This document shows, piece after piece, positions 1-6,714 of a stretch of 17,690 nt of DNA. The notes beneath the pieces are model-generated. The model saw only the letters and a program-made list of their open reading frames with translations. It searched no databases and was not told the DNA's origin. Numbering within the stretch: the stretch's first letter is position 1; each line of letters begins with the position of its first letter. Origin of the DNA: Prevotella sp. UBA3837 (GTDB taxonomy: Bacteria; Bacteroidota; Bacteroidia; Bacteroidales; Bacteroidaceae); contig DGHX01000077.1 of assembly GCA_002392835.1 (NCBI GenBank), positions 13,554 to 31,243 of the forward strand. Direction: 5' to 3'. Made by a program: the position numbers and the translations under genes.

Positions 1-1441
1 TGTCGCCCACCAGTGCCTGGTCGTGGCTCTCGCAGTAGCTGATGGTCTTCTCGTCGGGCCGGCGGTTCTTCACCTCCCAGAAGATGGAGCTGGGCTTCCA
101 GTTCTCATCGCTCTGCTCCTTGATGGTCTTGATCCAGTAGTCGGGGATGTTCATGGCCATGCGGTAGTCGAAGCCGTAGCCTCCGTCCTTGAAAGGTGCT
201 GCCAGTCCGGGCATGCCGCTCACCTCCTCGGCAATGGTGATGGCGTCGGGGTTGACCTCGTGAATGAGCAGGTTGGCCAGCGTGAGGTAGCAGATGGCCT
301 CGTCGTCCTCATGCCCGTTGAAGTAGTCGCCGTAGCCTCCGAATGCCTCGCCCAGCCCGTGGCTGTAGTAGAGCATGGAGGTGACGCCGTCGAAGCGGAA
401 TCCGTCGAAGTGGAACTCCTCGAGCCAGTACTTGCAGTTCGAGAGCAGGAAGTGCTTCACGCTGTCGTTGCCGTAGTCGAAGCAGAGGGAGTCCCATGCG
501 GGGTGCTCGTGGCGGTCGCCCTGGCAGAAGAACTGGTTGGGGTCGCCGGCCAGGTTGCCCAGACCCTCCACCTCGTTCTTCACGGCGTGTGAGTGCACGA
601 TGTCCATGATGACGGCGATGCCCAGGCGGTGGGCCTCGTCGATGAGCGACTTCAGCTCCTCAGGCGTGCCGAAGCGGCTGCTGGGTGCGAAGAAGGAGCT
701 GACATGGTAGCCGAAGGAGCCGTAATAGGGATGCTCCTGGATGGCCATGACCTGTATGGCGTTGTAGCCGTCCTTGGCCACGCGTGGCAGCACGTTGTCG
801 CGGAACTCCACGTAGGTGCCCACCTTCTCGGCGTCCTGGCTCATGCCCACGTGGCACTCGTAGATGAGCAGCGGGTTCTTCTTAGGCCGGAAGCCAGCCT
901 TCTTCCACACGTAGGGCACGGCGGGGTTCCACACCTGCGCGGAGAATATCTTCGTCTGGTCGTCCTGCACCACACGGCGGCACCAGGCGGGTATGCGCTC
1001 GCCCTCGCCTCCGTTCCAGTGGACGCGCATCTTGTACAGCTGTCCGTGCTTCAGGTCTTTCTCCTTCAGCTTCAGCTCCCAGTTGCCCGTGCCTTCTATG
1101 CGCTTGCAGCGGTAGCGCTCATCCTCGCGCCAGTCGTTGAAGTCGCCGATGAGGTAGATGTCGGTGGCGTTGGGTGCCCACTCGCGGAACACCCACCCGC
1201 GCGTCAGCTTATGCAGGCCGTAGTAGAGGTGGCCGGTGGCAAAGTCCGAGAGGGTGCGCTTGCCGTTCTGCGTCAGCTGGTTCAGCTTCCACACGGCGTG
1301 GTCGTGGCGCCCGCGGATGGCCTCCTCATAGGGTTCCAGCCACGGATCGTTCTGCACGATGCCGATGTGGATGGGGGGCTGAGGTTTAAGGGTTGATGTT
1401 TTCTCAGTAACTTTCTTCGTTGTTCCTTTCTTTGTTGCCAT
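1..1441 (-). CDS. glgB: 1,4-alpha-glucan branching enzyme (C-terminal part outside window)
   Basis: This is the first 480 codons of a GH13 glycogen branching enzyme, which cuts an alpha-1,4 glucan chain and re-attaches it by an alpha-1,6 link in cytoplasmic glycogen synthesis. The frame is open from the ATG at 1441 to the window edge. A Lys/Thr-rich start is followed by a CBM48-like beta domain (about residues 70-165, with REWAPNATDIYLIGDFNDW) and the catalytic barrel. The nucleophile Asp is about residue 351 in GFRFDGVTSM, the acid Glu about 405 in TIAEEVSG, and the third carboxylate about Asp474 in ESHDQALVGD. These motifs follow the eukaryotic-like GBE type, as expected for Bacteroidota, rather than the E. 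coli GlgB type. From the family, roughly 200 residues should lie beyond position 1. It is the last minus-strand gene here and lies downstream of yhcH, with an inverted-repeat element in its leader. Function is near certain; the start is well placed. Confidence 0.95.
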   Translation of the reverse strand, partial: MATKKGTTKKVTEKTSTLKPQPPIHIGIVQNDPWLEPYEEAIRGRHDHAVWKLNQLTQNGKRTLSDFATGHLYYGLHKLTRGWVFREWAPNATDIYLIGDFNDWREDERYRCKRIEGTGNWELKLKEKDLKHGQLYKMRVHWNGGEGERIPAWCRRVVQDDQTKIFSAQVWNPAVPYVWKKAGFRPKKNPLLIYECHVGMSQDAEKVGTYVEFRDNVLPRVAKDGYNAIQVMAIQEHPYYGSFGYHVSSFFAPSSRFGTPEELKSLIDEAHRLGIAVIMDIVHSHAVKNEVEGLGNLAGDPNQFFCQGDRHEHPAWDSLCFDYGNDSVKHFLLSNCKYWLEEFHFDGFRFDGVTSMLYYSHGLGEAFGGYGDYFNGHEDDEAICYLTLANLLIHEVNPDAITIAEEVSGMPGLAAPFKDGGYGFDYRMAMNIPDYWIKTIKEQSDENWKPSSIFWEVKNRRPDEKTISYCESHDQALVGD

Positions 1442-1456
1442 AGTACTTAACTGGAC

Positions 1457-1661
1457 TTTCCCATTCTTTTGTTACAACCACAGATTACACAGATTACACG
1501 GATTTGACTACGTCATTATTTTCGCAGATTTCGGTTGGATTTCACAGATTACGGAGCGTGTTAATCTGTGAAATCATTTTATAATCGCCACAGAGCGACT
1601 GTGTTCGTTTATAAATCTGTGACATCTGCGTCATCTGTGGTAGTTATAAAAGAGTGGGAAA
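1457..1661. repeat. Palindromic intergenic element with 49-nt inverted arms
   Basis: The arms are 1457-1505 and 1613-1661. The second, read in reverse complement, matches the first at 40 of 49 positions without gaps (TTTCCCATTCTTTT against TTTCCCACTCTTTT, then CCACAGATTACACAGATT-like sequence). Inside is a second, perfect 14-bp inverted repeat, 1538-1551 and 1562-1575 (GATTTCACAGATTA), with a 10-nt loop. A smaller CACAG/CTGTG hairpin is at 1589-1603. Short CACAGATT words recur on both strands. The element fills the yhcH-glgB gap, starting 2 nt after the yhcH stop and ending 15 nt before the glgB start. It could fold as RNA in the glgB leader, or be a non-autonomous REP/MITE-like repeat; sequence alone does not decide. 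Confidence 0.8.
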
Positions 1662-1663
1662 CT

Positions 1664-2110
1664 TTAATATTTTACCTTGAATATTGCTTTCTTTATCTCG
1701 GGTGCCATGGAAATGCAGGGAGCGTGGCCGTCCTGCGGGAAGAAGATGGCGAACATGCCGGGCTGGCAGTCGACGAAGCTCTCGGCCATGAGGTCGGGGT
1801 ACTTCGTGATGTCCTTCTCGTCGTTGTAGGGAGTGTCGGGCAGCCGGCAGAGCGGCGTGTAGCCGTAGGTCTCCTCGTTGTCGAGGGGAATCTGTATGTC
1901 AATCATCCTGCGGTGCGTCTCGATGACGGCCTCGTCGGGAGCCTTGCCCTTGGCGGTGGTGATGTTGACGAAGAGGTCGCTGCCCTTGATGGTGTACTTC
2001 CCAGCTTCCATAGCGCTGAGGTTATTGTTCTCGATAAACTCCACCACGTCCTTGAAGAGTGGGTTCACGCCAATGTACTTGGCAAGATTGTCTAAGGTGT
2101 CGATGATCAT
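1664..2110 (-). CDS. YhcH/YjgK/YiaL (DUF386) family protein
   Basis: A 148-residue protein covering the whole DUF386 family, whose cupin-like members include EbgC and the sialic-acid anomerase NanQ/YhcH. Members bind a metal and are linked to sugar anomer or epimer handling. Visible family marks are the ETHRRMIDIQ stretch (about residues 64-73, with Glu64 and His66 as likely metal ligands) and FFPQDGHAPCISM (about 124-135, with His129). There is no signal peptide, so it should be cytoplasmic. It starts at ATG 2110, 48 nt after the MORN gene, and the gap is almost entirely heptamer repeats with no Shine-Dalgarno sequence. Nothing nearby belongs to sialic acid metabolism, so its substrate cannot be inferred. 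The family call is firm; the exact reaction is unknown. Confidence 0.9.
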   Translation of the reverse strand: MIIDTLDNLAKYIGVNPLFKDVVEFIENNNLSAMEAGKYTIKGSDLFVNITTAKGKAPDEAVIETHRRMIDIQIPLDNEETYGYTPLCRLPDTPYNDEKDITKYPDLMAESFVDCQPGMFAIFFPQDGHAPCISMAPEIKKAIFKVKY

Positions 2111-2111
2111 A

Positions 2112-2151
2112 TTTGATTTGAGATTTGAGGTTTGAGATTTGAGTTTTGAGG
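2112..2151 (-). repeat. Heptamer tandem repeat forming the yhcH leader
   Basis: Five consecutive 7-nt units of the form TTTGAGN on the plus strand (2117-2151), plus a partial TTTGA at 2112-2116. On the yhcH coding strand they read as CTCAAA-type heptamers ending 2 nt before the start codon. They occupy 40 of the 48 nt between the MORN gene stop and the yhcH start, where a ribosome-binding site would normally sit. Copy number may vary by slippage; that is inference. Confidence 0.85.
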
Positions 2152-2158
2152 GGGAGCT

Positions 2159-3277
2159 TTATTGTGTCCTGCGTATTCCGTTGACGTATGTGCCCTGCGC
2201 TGTCACTGCTCCGTTGCGGTCTTTCTCCACGAACTTGCCGTCGCGCTTGCCGTTGGCATAGTTGCCTTCGAAGCGCTGCCCGTCCTTTGTCTCCTCTATG
2301 CTGGGCCCGTGGCGCAGTCCGTTCTTGAAGGTGGCCTTGAACTTCGAGCCGTCGGCCATGTGGCCTATGCACTCGCCTTCGGGCTGGCCGTTGCGGAAGT
2401 GTCCGTCGATGACGTCACCCTGCTTGGTGGTCAGCTTTCCCTTGCCGTTGGGCTTGTCGCCCTGCCACTGTCCCTGGTAGGTGGTGCCGTTGGCCCAAAC
2501 GATGGTGCCCTGTCCGCTCTTGTCGCCGTCGCGGAACTGGCCCGTGTACTGGTCGCCGTTGGCATACTTGATGATGCCGCTGCCGGTGCGGGCTCCGCGC
2601 ACGTAGTCGCCCTCATAGATGTCGCCGTTCTGGAACCGGTATATGCCGCGCCCGTGCTGCAGGTCGTCCTGCCACTGGCCTATGTAGAGGTCGCCGCTGG
2701 CATACTTATAGGTTCCCTTTCCGTTGCGCTTGTTGTTGGCCCATTCGCCCTCGTAGTTCGAGCCGTCGCTCCACTGGAACTGGCCTTGTCCGCTCTTCTG
2801 GTCGTCGAGCCACTCGCCGTCGTACCACGCTCCGCTGGCAAAGGTGTAGCGTCCCTTGCCCTGCCGCTTGTCCTGGAACCACATGCCGTCGTAGACGTCG
2901 CCGTTGTAGTAGTGCATCACGCCGTGGCCGTGCTGGTAGTCGCTGTACCAAAGGCCCTCGTAGCGGTTGTTGTTCTGAAACCAGTAGGTGCCCTGCCCGT
3001 GCTGGTGGTCGTCGAGCCACTGTCCTTCGTAGCGCTCGCCGTCGCTGAAGACGTATGTGCCGTTACCCTGTCGCTTGCCCTTGACGTAGTCGCCCTCGTA
3101 CCAGTTGCCGTTGCGCCACGTGGTCTTGCCTTTTCCGTTGGGCTGTCCCTTGGCCATCTCGCCGTTGTATTCACCGCCGTCGCGGGTGGTGCACGAGCCG
3201 AGTGTGATGCTCTGCGCCGAGGCCAAAACAGGCAGCAGAGCCATGCTTATTGTGAGTATGATTGTCCTTAATTTCAT
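2159..3277 (-). CDS. Secreted MORN-repeat protein
   Basis: A 372-residue protein with a Sec signal peptide (MKLRTIILTISMALLPVLASAQ, probable cut after ASA) followed almost entirely by MORN repeats of exactly 23 residues. About 14-15 units run to the C-terminus on the pattern G-x-x-Y-x-G-x-W/Y-x-x-(5 residues)-G-x-G-x-(6 residues). The last two or three are degenerate, as is common at the end of a MORN solenoid. MORN repeats form elongated beta-sheets and usually act as scaffolds or in membrane association; no enzyme domain is present. I chose ATG 3277 rather than an upstream ATG at 3352 because it gives a clean signal peptide and the longer version would run through the promoter at 3300-3331. 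yhcH follows 48 nt downstream. The fold is certain; the role is unknown. Confidence 0.9.
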   Translation of the reverse strand: MKLRTIILTISMALLPVLASAQSITLGSCTTRDGGEYNGEMAKGQPNGKGKTTWRNGNWYEGDYVKGKRQGNGTYVFSDGERYEGQWLDDHQHGQGTYWFQNNNRYEGLWYSDYQHGHGVMHYYNGDVYDGMWFQDKRQGKGRYTFASGAWYDGEWLDDQKSGQGQFQWSDGSNYEGEWANNKRNGKGTYKYASGDLYIGQWQDDLQHGRGIYRFQNGDIYEGDYVRGARTGSGIIKYANGDQYTGQFRDGDKSGQGTIVWANGTTYQGQWQGDKPNGKGKLTTKQGDVIDGHFRNGQPEGECIGHMADGSKFKATFKNGLRHGPSIEETKDGQRFEGNYANGKRDGKFVEKDRNGAVTAQGTYVNGIRRTQ

Positions 3278-3299
3278 GCCGTCGTCTTGTTTTAACCCC

Positions 3300-3331
3300 C
3301 AAAGGTACGCAAAAAAAGTCAGAGCAGCAAG
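3300..3331 (-). promoter_or_regulatory. Bacteroidota-type promoter for the MORN gene
   Basis: On the minus strand TACCTTTG (3307-3300) exactly fits the Bacteroidota -7 element TAnnTTTG. A CTTGC word (3331-3327) sits at the -33 position with about 20 nt between them. Transcription would begin near 3293 and give a very short leader to ATG 3277. The -7 match is strong; the -33 match is only partial. Confidence 0.65.
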
Positions 3332-3417
3332 GATTTTAAGATTTGTGGGCAAAGAATTAAGAATTATTTGTATCTGCGCACGGTTCCGTCATCACTCGCC
3401 AGGCCCTTCCGGGCATG

Positions 3418-4644
3418 TCATTCGTCCTTCCTTGTCAAGTAGTCTTTTTCCGTTATCACATTGCCCCCTTCGTCGGTTTCGTCGCGTCGCAGTTCAATCT
3501 TGCTGCCCGACTCGTCGATGCTGGCCGCATAGCGCAGCTCGATGGTTCCGCCGGCTGCTGCCGCCTGTTCCTTAGCCAGCTCGAACTGTTCGCGGGCATG
3601 CTTCACGAAGCTTTTCAGCGAGTCGCGCATCTGCTCCTGGCAGGTGGCCTGGCTGTCGTCGATGCTGCAGTCGAAATTGTTGTCGAGGGTCAGGAAGAGC
3701 GAGTCGCCGTCTAAGCGCCATGTGCCTTTGTAGCGCCTGTCGTACACTATCCTGCCTGTATAGAACGGGTTGGCGACATAGGTGGTGAGCGTATAGCGCA
3801 GCCGGTTGTCCTTCATGAAGAGCAGGGCCACCTCGTTGTCGTCCGACTGCAGGTTCACCCAGCGGCCCATGAGCGTGCTCTTCGTCAGCGGGCTGCCGTG
3901 GCGCTCCTTCTGCTCCAGGAAGCGGGTCAGCTCCTCGTCGGTGATGCCCAGCGTGAACTTGGCCTGGTTGCTGAGCTTCTGCCAGCTGTCGGCCATGCTG
4001 TTAAAGGCCCGCTGCCGGGCGGGCGCAAACTCTATGTAGGCCTTCGCATGCTTGTCGCGCAGCACGGTGGCCAGCGCTGAGGCTAAGTCTACCTGGTAGT
4101 CATCGGCCTCAAGCATCAGGCGGTACTCGTCGTCCTCGGTGAGCGGACGGCGCCACAGGTAGTGCTTGTTCAGCACCGCGTAAGTCTCGCGCCGACTATG
4201 GTAGAAGGACTCCATGATGTCGATGAACTGTGCGTTGTTGATGTTCTTCCACGCGTCCTGACTGCTGAGGAAGGTATGCTCCGAGGCGTCGCTGTAGGTA
4301 AAATCGAGATGGGTGATGTACTGCATCACGCTCTCCAGCGTATCGATGCCAATGTGCCCGATGCTGTCCTGGCGGTTCAGCACGTAGGCCGCTATCTGGA
4401 AGTTCTCGTCCTCCTGCCGGGCCAGGGTGCGCATGGTGGTCACCGCATTGTCAATGTCGTGAATGGCCATCATGGCCGTCTGCCGACCGGCAGCCCGCTT
4501 CTGGTGCCGCTCCACCAGGTGGGCCGTGCCAAAGGTCAGCACTATCGAGATGGTGGTGCCTATCACCGTCATCAGCAGCTCCTTGGCAATGGCCCTGCCC
4601 TTCAGGTTGCGTCTGAAGTTGGGCATCTTAAACTTTACATTCAT
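3418..4644 (-). CDS. Membrane-anchored protein of unknown function
   Basis: I do not recognise a named family with confidence. From ATG 4644 it is 408 residues: a short basic start (NFRRNLKGR), one hydrophobic segment at about residues 22-44 (ELLMTVIGTTISIVLTFGTAHLV), then a long soluble part. This layout fits a single-pass inner-membrane protein with a periplasmic domain. The first part of the domain (about 45-250) looks helical. The later part (about 265-340, GRWVNLQSDDNEVALLFMKDNRLRY then GTWRLDGDSLFLTLD) looks like a small beta-barrel of the lipocalin/META-like 'cost of expression' type. The C-terminus is charged and Gln/Ala-rich. The frame could start at 4731, but that adds residues encoded by a 9-bp tandem repeat in the divergent intergenic region, so 4644 is preferred. 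Divergent to kdsB. Confidence 0.75.
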   Translation of the reverse strand: MNVKFKMPNFRRNLKGRAIAKELLMTVIGTTISIVLTFGTAHLVERHQKRAAGRQTAMMAIHDIDNAVTTMRTLARQEDENFQIAAYVLNRQDSIGHIGIDTLESVMQYITHLDFTYSDASEHTFLSSQDAWKNINNAQFIDIMESFYHSRRETYAVLNKHYLWRRPLTEDDEYRLMLEADDYQVDLASALATVLRDKHAKAYIEFAPARQRAFNSMADSWQKLSNQAKFTLGITDEELTRFLEQKERHGSPLTKSTLMGRWVNLQSDDNEVALLFMKDNRLRYTLTTYVANPFYTGRIVYDRRYKGTWRLDGDSLFLTLDNNFDCSIDDSQATCQEQMRDSLKSFVKHAREQFELAKEQAAAAGGTIELRYAASIDESGSKIELRRDETDEGGNVITEKDYLTRKDE

Positions 4645-4675
4645 CGTATCGCCGTCATTTATAATTTGACTCAAC

Positions 4676-4724
4676 TTTCGCAAGTTCACTCCTATCACTC
4701 CTTTCACTCCCCATAGTTGCGAAA
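4676..4724. promoter_or_regulatory. Inverted repeat around three 9-bp repeats (possible operator)
   Basis: TTTCGCAA (4676-4683) and its exact complement TTGCGAAA (4717-4724) flank three tandem 9-mers, TTCACTCCT, ATCACTCCT and TTCACTCCC (4685-4711). They sit between the divergent unknown membrane gene and kdsB. The layout could bind a regulator, but no known site is recognised. Confidence 0.4.
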
Positions 4725-4792
4725 CTTGCATATTTTGAATGCAAAGATAAACATTTTTTCTTATATAAAGAGCTTATTTCATAAAAAAACAG

Positions 4793-4800
4793 TACTTTTG
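4793..4800 (+). promoter_or_regulatory. -7 promoter element of kdsB
   Basis: TACTTTTG fits TAnnTTTG and lies 30 nt before the kdsB start, in an A+T-rich stretch. No clear TTTG is visible at -33. The same AGTACTTTTGCA word followed by a GCAAAA motif recurs before rfbC at 8602-8621. It supports starting kdsB at 4831, because the frame extension to 4717 would run through this promoter. Confidence 0.6.
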
Positions 4801-4830
4801 CAGCGCAAAAGACGAAAAGCAGGACACAAC

Positions 4831-5595
4831 ATGAAGTTTATAGGCATCATTCCGGCGCGCTACGCATCGACGCGCTTCCCCGGCAAGCCGTTGGCGCTGC
4901 TGGGCGGCAAGGCTGTCATTCAGCGAGTTTACGAACAGGTGACCGACGTGCTCGGCGAGGCCTGGGTGGCCACCGACGACGAGCGCATCCTACAGGCCGT
5001 GGAGGCCTTCGGCGGGCGGGCCGTCATGACGCGCAGCGACCACCGCAGCGGCACCGACCGCATTGAGGAGGCCGCCGAGAAGCTGGGCACCGAGGCCGAC
5101 GTCATCATCAACGTGCAGGGCGACGAGCCCTTCATACAGCGCTCGCAGATAGAGACGCTGATGCACCTCTTCGACGACCCGCAGACGCAGATAGGCACCA
5201 TAGGCAAGCCCTTTGAGACGATGGAGCAGGTGGCGAACCCCAACTCGCCGAAGATTGTCACCGACCTGCGGGGCTACGCCCTCTACTTCAGCCGGTCCAT
5301 CATTCCCTTCGTGCGCGGCAAGGAGCAGGCAGAGTGGGCGGCCAGCTTCACATTCCTGAAGCACCTGGGCCTCTACGCCTATCGCCGCGAGGTGCTGCGC
5401 CAGGTGACACAGCTGCCGCAAAGTCCGCTGGAGCTGGCCGAAAGCCTGGAGCAGCTGCGATGGCTGCAGAACGGCTACCGCATAAAGGTGGGGCTGACCG
5501 ACGTGGAGACGGTGGGCATAGACACTCCCGACGACCTGCGGCGAGCCGAGGCATTCCTGCAGGAAGAGACAAAAAAAGCCTCAGAAAACATCTGA
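4831..5595 (+). CDS. kdsB: 3-deoxy-manno-octulosonate cytidylyltransferase (CMP-KDO synthetase)
   Basis: A 254-residue cytoplasmic enzyme that joins CTP and KDO to make CMP-KDO, the donor for the inner core of lipopolysaccharide. Length is close to the usual 245-255. The N-terminal nucleotide-binding motif IIPARYASTRFPGKPL (about residues 5-20) is a KdsB signature, followed by ATDDERI, the SGTDRI loop and VQGDEPFI (about 99-106), whose Asp is expected to bind metal. YFSRSIIPF and the late HLGLYAYRREVL / ETVGIDTPDDL stretches also match the family. The ATG at 4831 has AGGA about 7 nt upstream and a promoter before it; an in-frame extension to 4717 is not credible. The last codons overlap a terminator acting on the opposite strand. 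Confident. Confidence 0.97.
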   Translation: MKFIGIIPARYASTRFPGKPLALLGGKAVIQRVYEQVTDVLGEAWVATDDERILQAVEAFGGRAVMTRSDHRSGTDRIEEAAEKLGTEADVIINVQGDEPFIQRSQIETLMHLFDDPQTQIGTIGKPFETMEQVANPNSPKIVTDLRGYALYFSRSIIPFVRGKEQAEWAASFTFLKHLGLYAYRREVLRQVTQLPQSPLELAESLEQLRWLQNGYRIKVGLTDVETVGIDTPDDLRRAEAFLQEETKKASENI

Positions 5596-5598
5596 GGC
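5571..5598 (-). terminator. Rho-independent terminator of the dnaJ-like gene, inside the kdsB end
   Basis: On the minus strand a perfect 8-bp stem, GCCTCAGA and TCTGAGGC with a 5-nt loop, is followed by seven T. It lies 36 nt past the DnaJ-like stop at 5635. The stem covers the last five kdsB codons and its TGA stop. On the plus strand the stem is followed by TAAGAG, with no U-tract, so it should mainly stop minus-strand transcription. Confidence 0.85.
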
Positions 5599-5634
5599 TA
5601 AGAGTAAGGGACGGGCGTCACGACAGCCGGACAG

Positions 5635-6306
5635 CTATGCCATGCGCATCTGCTGCAGCAGGTCCTTCTGCCGTTCTGTCAGTGTGGTGGGCAGCGTCAC
5701 GTTGAAGGTCAGTATGAGGTCAGTGCCTCCCTGCCCTTTTCCGCGCAGGCGCACCTTCGAGCCCGGCTGCGTGCCGGGCTTCACCTTCAGGCGCAGCTTC
5801 TGGCCGTCGCTGAGGCCCACCACCACGTCGCCGCCGAGCAGGGCGGTGTACATGTCGATGTTCATCTGGGCCTGCGTCTCGCTGGGCTGTGCCTGCTGCC
5901 GCCCGAAGCCGCCGCCACCCATGTCGAAACTGAAGCCGCCGCCCTTGCGGCCGCCTCCGCCAAAGAGATTCTCGAAGAACGAGCTGAAGCCGCCTCCGCC
6001 CTGGAAGCCCGAGAAGTCGAAGCCCTCGAAGGGCGAGCCGCCGCCGTGGAAATCGGCGCCGCCACCGCCGAACTGCTCGGCCTGGCGCCACTGCTCGCCG
6101 TACTGGTCGTACTTGCGCCGCTTCTCGGCATCGCCGATGACGTCGTAAGCCTCGTTCAGTGCCTGGAACTTTGCCTTTGCCTTAGGGTCGTCGGGGTGCA
6201 GGTCGGGGTGGAACTGCTTGGCCCGCTTCAGGTAGGCCTTCTTCACATCCTTCTGTGCTATGTCCTTCGGAACACCCAGAATCTTGTAGTAGTCAATGAA
6301 TGCCAT
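5635..6306 (-). CDS. DnaJ/CbpA-like co-chaperone with a single C-terminal domain
   Basis: A 223-residue J-domain protein that should stimulate an Hsp70 (DnaK) ATPase and deliver substrates. The J domain covers about residues 4-70 with the essential HPD at 33-35. A very Gly/Phe-rich linker spans about 77-145. Then comes one CTD-II-like beta domain (about 150-223: NIDMYTALLGGDVVVGLSDG, then KPGTQPGSKVRLRGKG), and the protein ends ERQKDLLQQM as DnaJ/CbpA proteins do. There is no zinc-finger domain and no first C-terminal domain, so it is shorter than classical CbpA (about 300) or DnaJ (about 375). The start has a good AGGAGA site 8 nt upstream. It converges on kdsB and diverges from the 546-bp element. 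J-domain identity is firm; calling it cbpA would go too far. Confidence 0.92.
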   Translation of the reverse strand: MAFIDYYKILGVPKDIAQKDVKKAYLKRAKQFHPDLHPDDPKAKAKFQALNEAYDVIGDAEKRRKYDQYGEQWRQAEQFGGGGADFHGGGSPFEGFDFSGFQGGGGFSSFFENLFGGGGRKGGGFSFDMGGGGFGRQQAQPSETQAQMNIDMYTALLGGDVVVGLSDGQKLRLKVKPGTQPGSKVRLRGKGQGGTDLILTFNVTLPTTLTERQKDLLQQMRMA

Positions 6307-6314
6307 AGTCTGTG

Positions 6315-6320
6315 TCTCCT
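6315..6320 (-). promoter_or_regulatory. Shine-Dalgarno site of the dnaJ-like gene
   Basis: AGGAGA on the minus strand, 8 nt before the ATG at 6306, preceded by a purine run. It is unusually good for this window, where most starts lack a clear site, and it fixes the start. No TAnnTTTG element was found close upstream. Confidence 0.6.
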
Positions 6321-6446
6321 TTCTTTTTTATAAACTACACAGCAATAACCGTGCCGAAGTCACCAATCAGCACAACTTTTTTCTCAAAACCCTGCAGTCG
6401 GCCCTCGCAGCCTGTATCCCGAAAAATGTTGCACTACTTGCACCTG

Positions 6447-6572
6447 CGTTAACCTTTGTTGAGATTTATCTTGCACCAAAGCGCCTTCCGTTAACCTTTG
6501 TTGAGATTTATCTTGCACTACTTGCACCGCCGTTAACACTTATTGAGTTTTATCCTGCACCACAAGCACCGC
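6447..6572. repeat. Three tandem 42-bp repeats
   Basis: Units start at 6447, 6489 and 6531, each exactly 42 bp and beginning CGTTAAC. Units 1 and 2 are identical over their first 30 bp (CGTTAACCTTTGTTGAG and onward); unit 3 matches unit 2 at 34 of 42. The unit tail TTGCACTACTTGCACC in unit 2 is also the core of the terminal inverted repeats, so the array seems to have grown from the element's own end. There are no spacers, so this is not CRISPR. Confidence 0.85.
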
Positions 6573-6577
6573 TGTAG

Positions 6578-6661
6578 TGCCGCAGTGCCCGGCGCGTCAG
6601 CGTCAGTCCACTGCCCCTCTGCCGCAGTGCCCGGCGCGTCAGCGTCGGTCCACCGCCCCCC
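6578..6661. repeat. Two tandem 42-bp G+C-rich repeats
   Basis: Units 6578-6619 and 6620-6661 match at 39 of 42 positions and begin TGCCGCAGTGCCCGGCGCG. The period is the same 42 bp as in the preceding array, although the sequence is unrelated; the two arrays are separated by 5 nt. Confidence 0.85.
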
Positions 6662-6680
6662 CTGCCGAACAACCAGAACC

Positions 6681-6714
6681 GTATATTTATACACCCGGAA
6701 CTGTATAAATATGC
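6681..6714. repeat. TATA-rich hairpin, with a direct copy at 6827-6847
   Basis: GTATATTTATACA (6681-6693) pairs with TGTATAAATATGC (6702-6714) across an 8-nt loop, with one G-T wobble in 13 pairs. The right half extended, CTGTATAAATATRCATTTT, recurs at 6829-6847 with one base different. It lies within the 546-bp element. It is not followed by a T-tract in a terminator position. Confidence 0.7.

Noticed and set aside
593..1396. A 267-codon open frame on the plus strand
   Set aside because: It is antisense to glgB, which shows clear catalytic motifs. Its Val/Ala/Leu-rich protein is the usual product of reading a G+C-rich gene backwards.
2162..3271. A 369-codon plus-strand open frame
   Set aside because: It mirrors the MORN gene, and its regularity comes from the 69-bp repeat. 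No start context or family match.
3397..3414. GCCC-GGAA-GGGC hairpin after the unknown membrane gene as a terminator
   Set aside because: The stem is only 4 bp and no T-tract follows on the minus strand.
6447..6661. CRISPR array
   Set aside because: The 42-bp units are directly adjacent with no unique spacers, and no cas genes are present.
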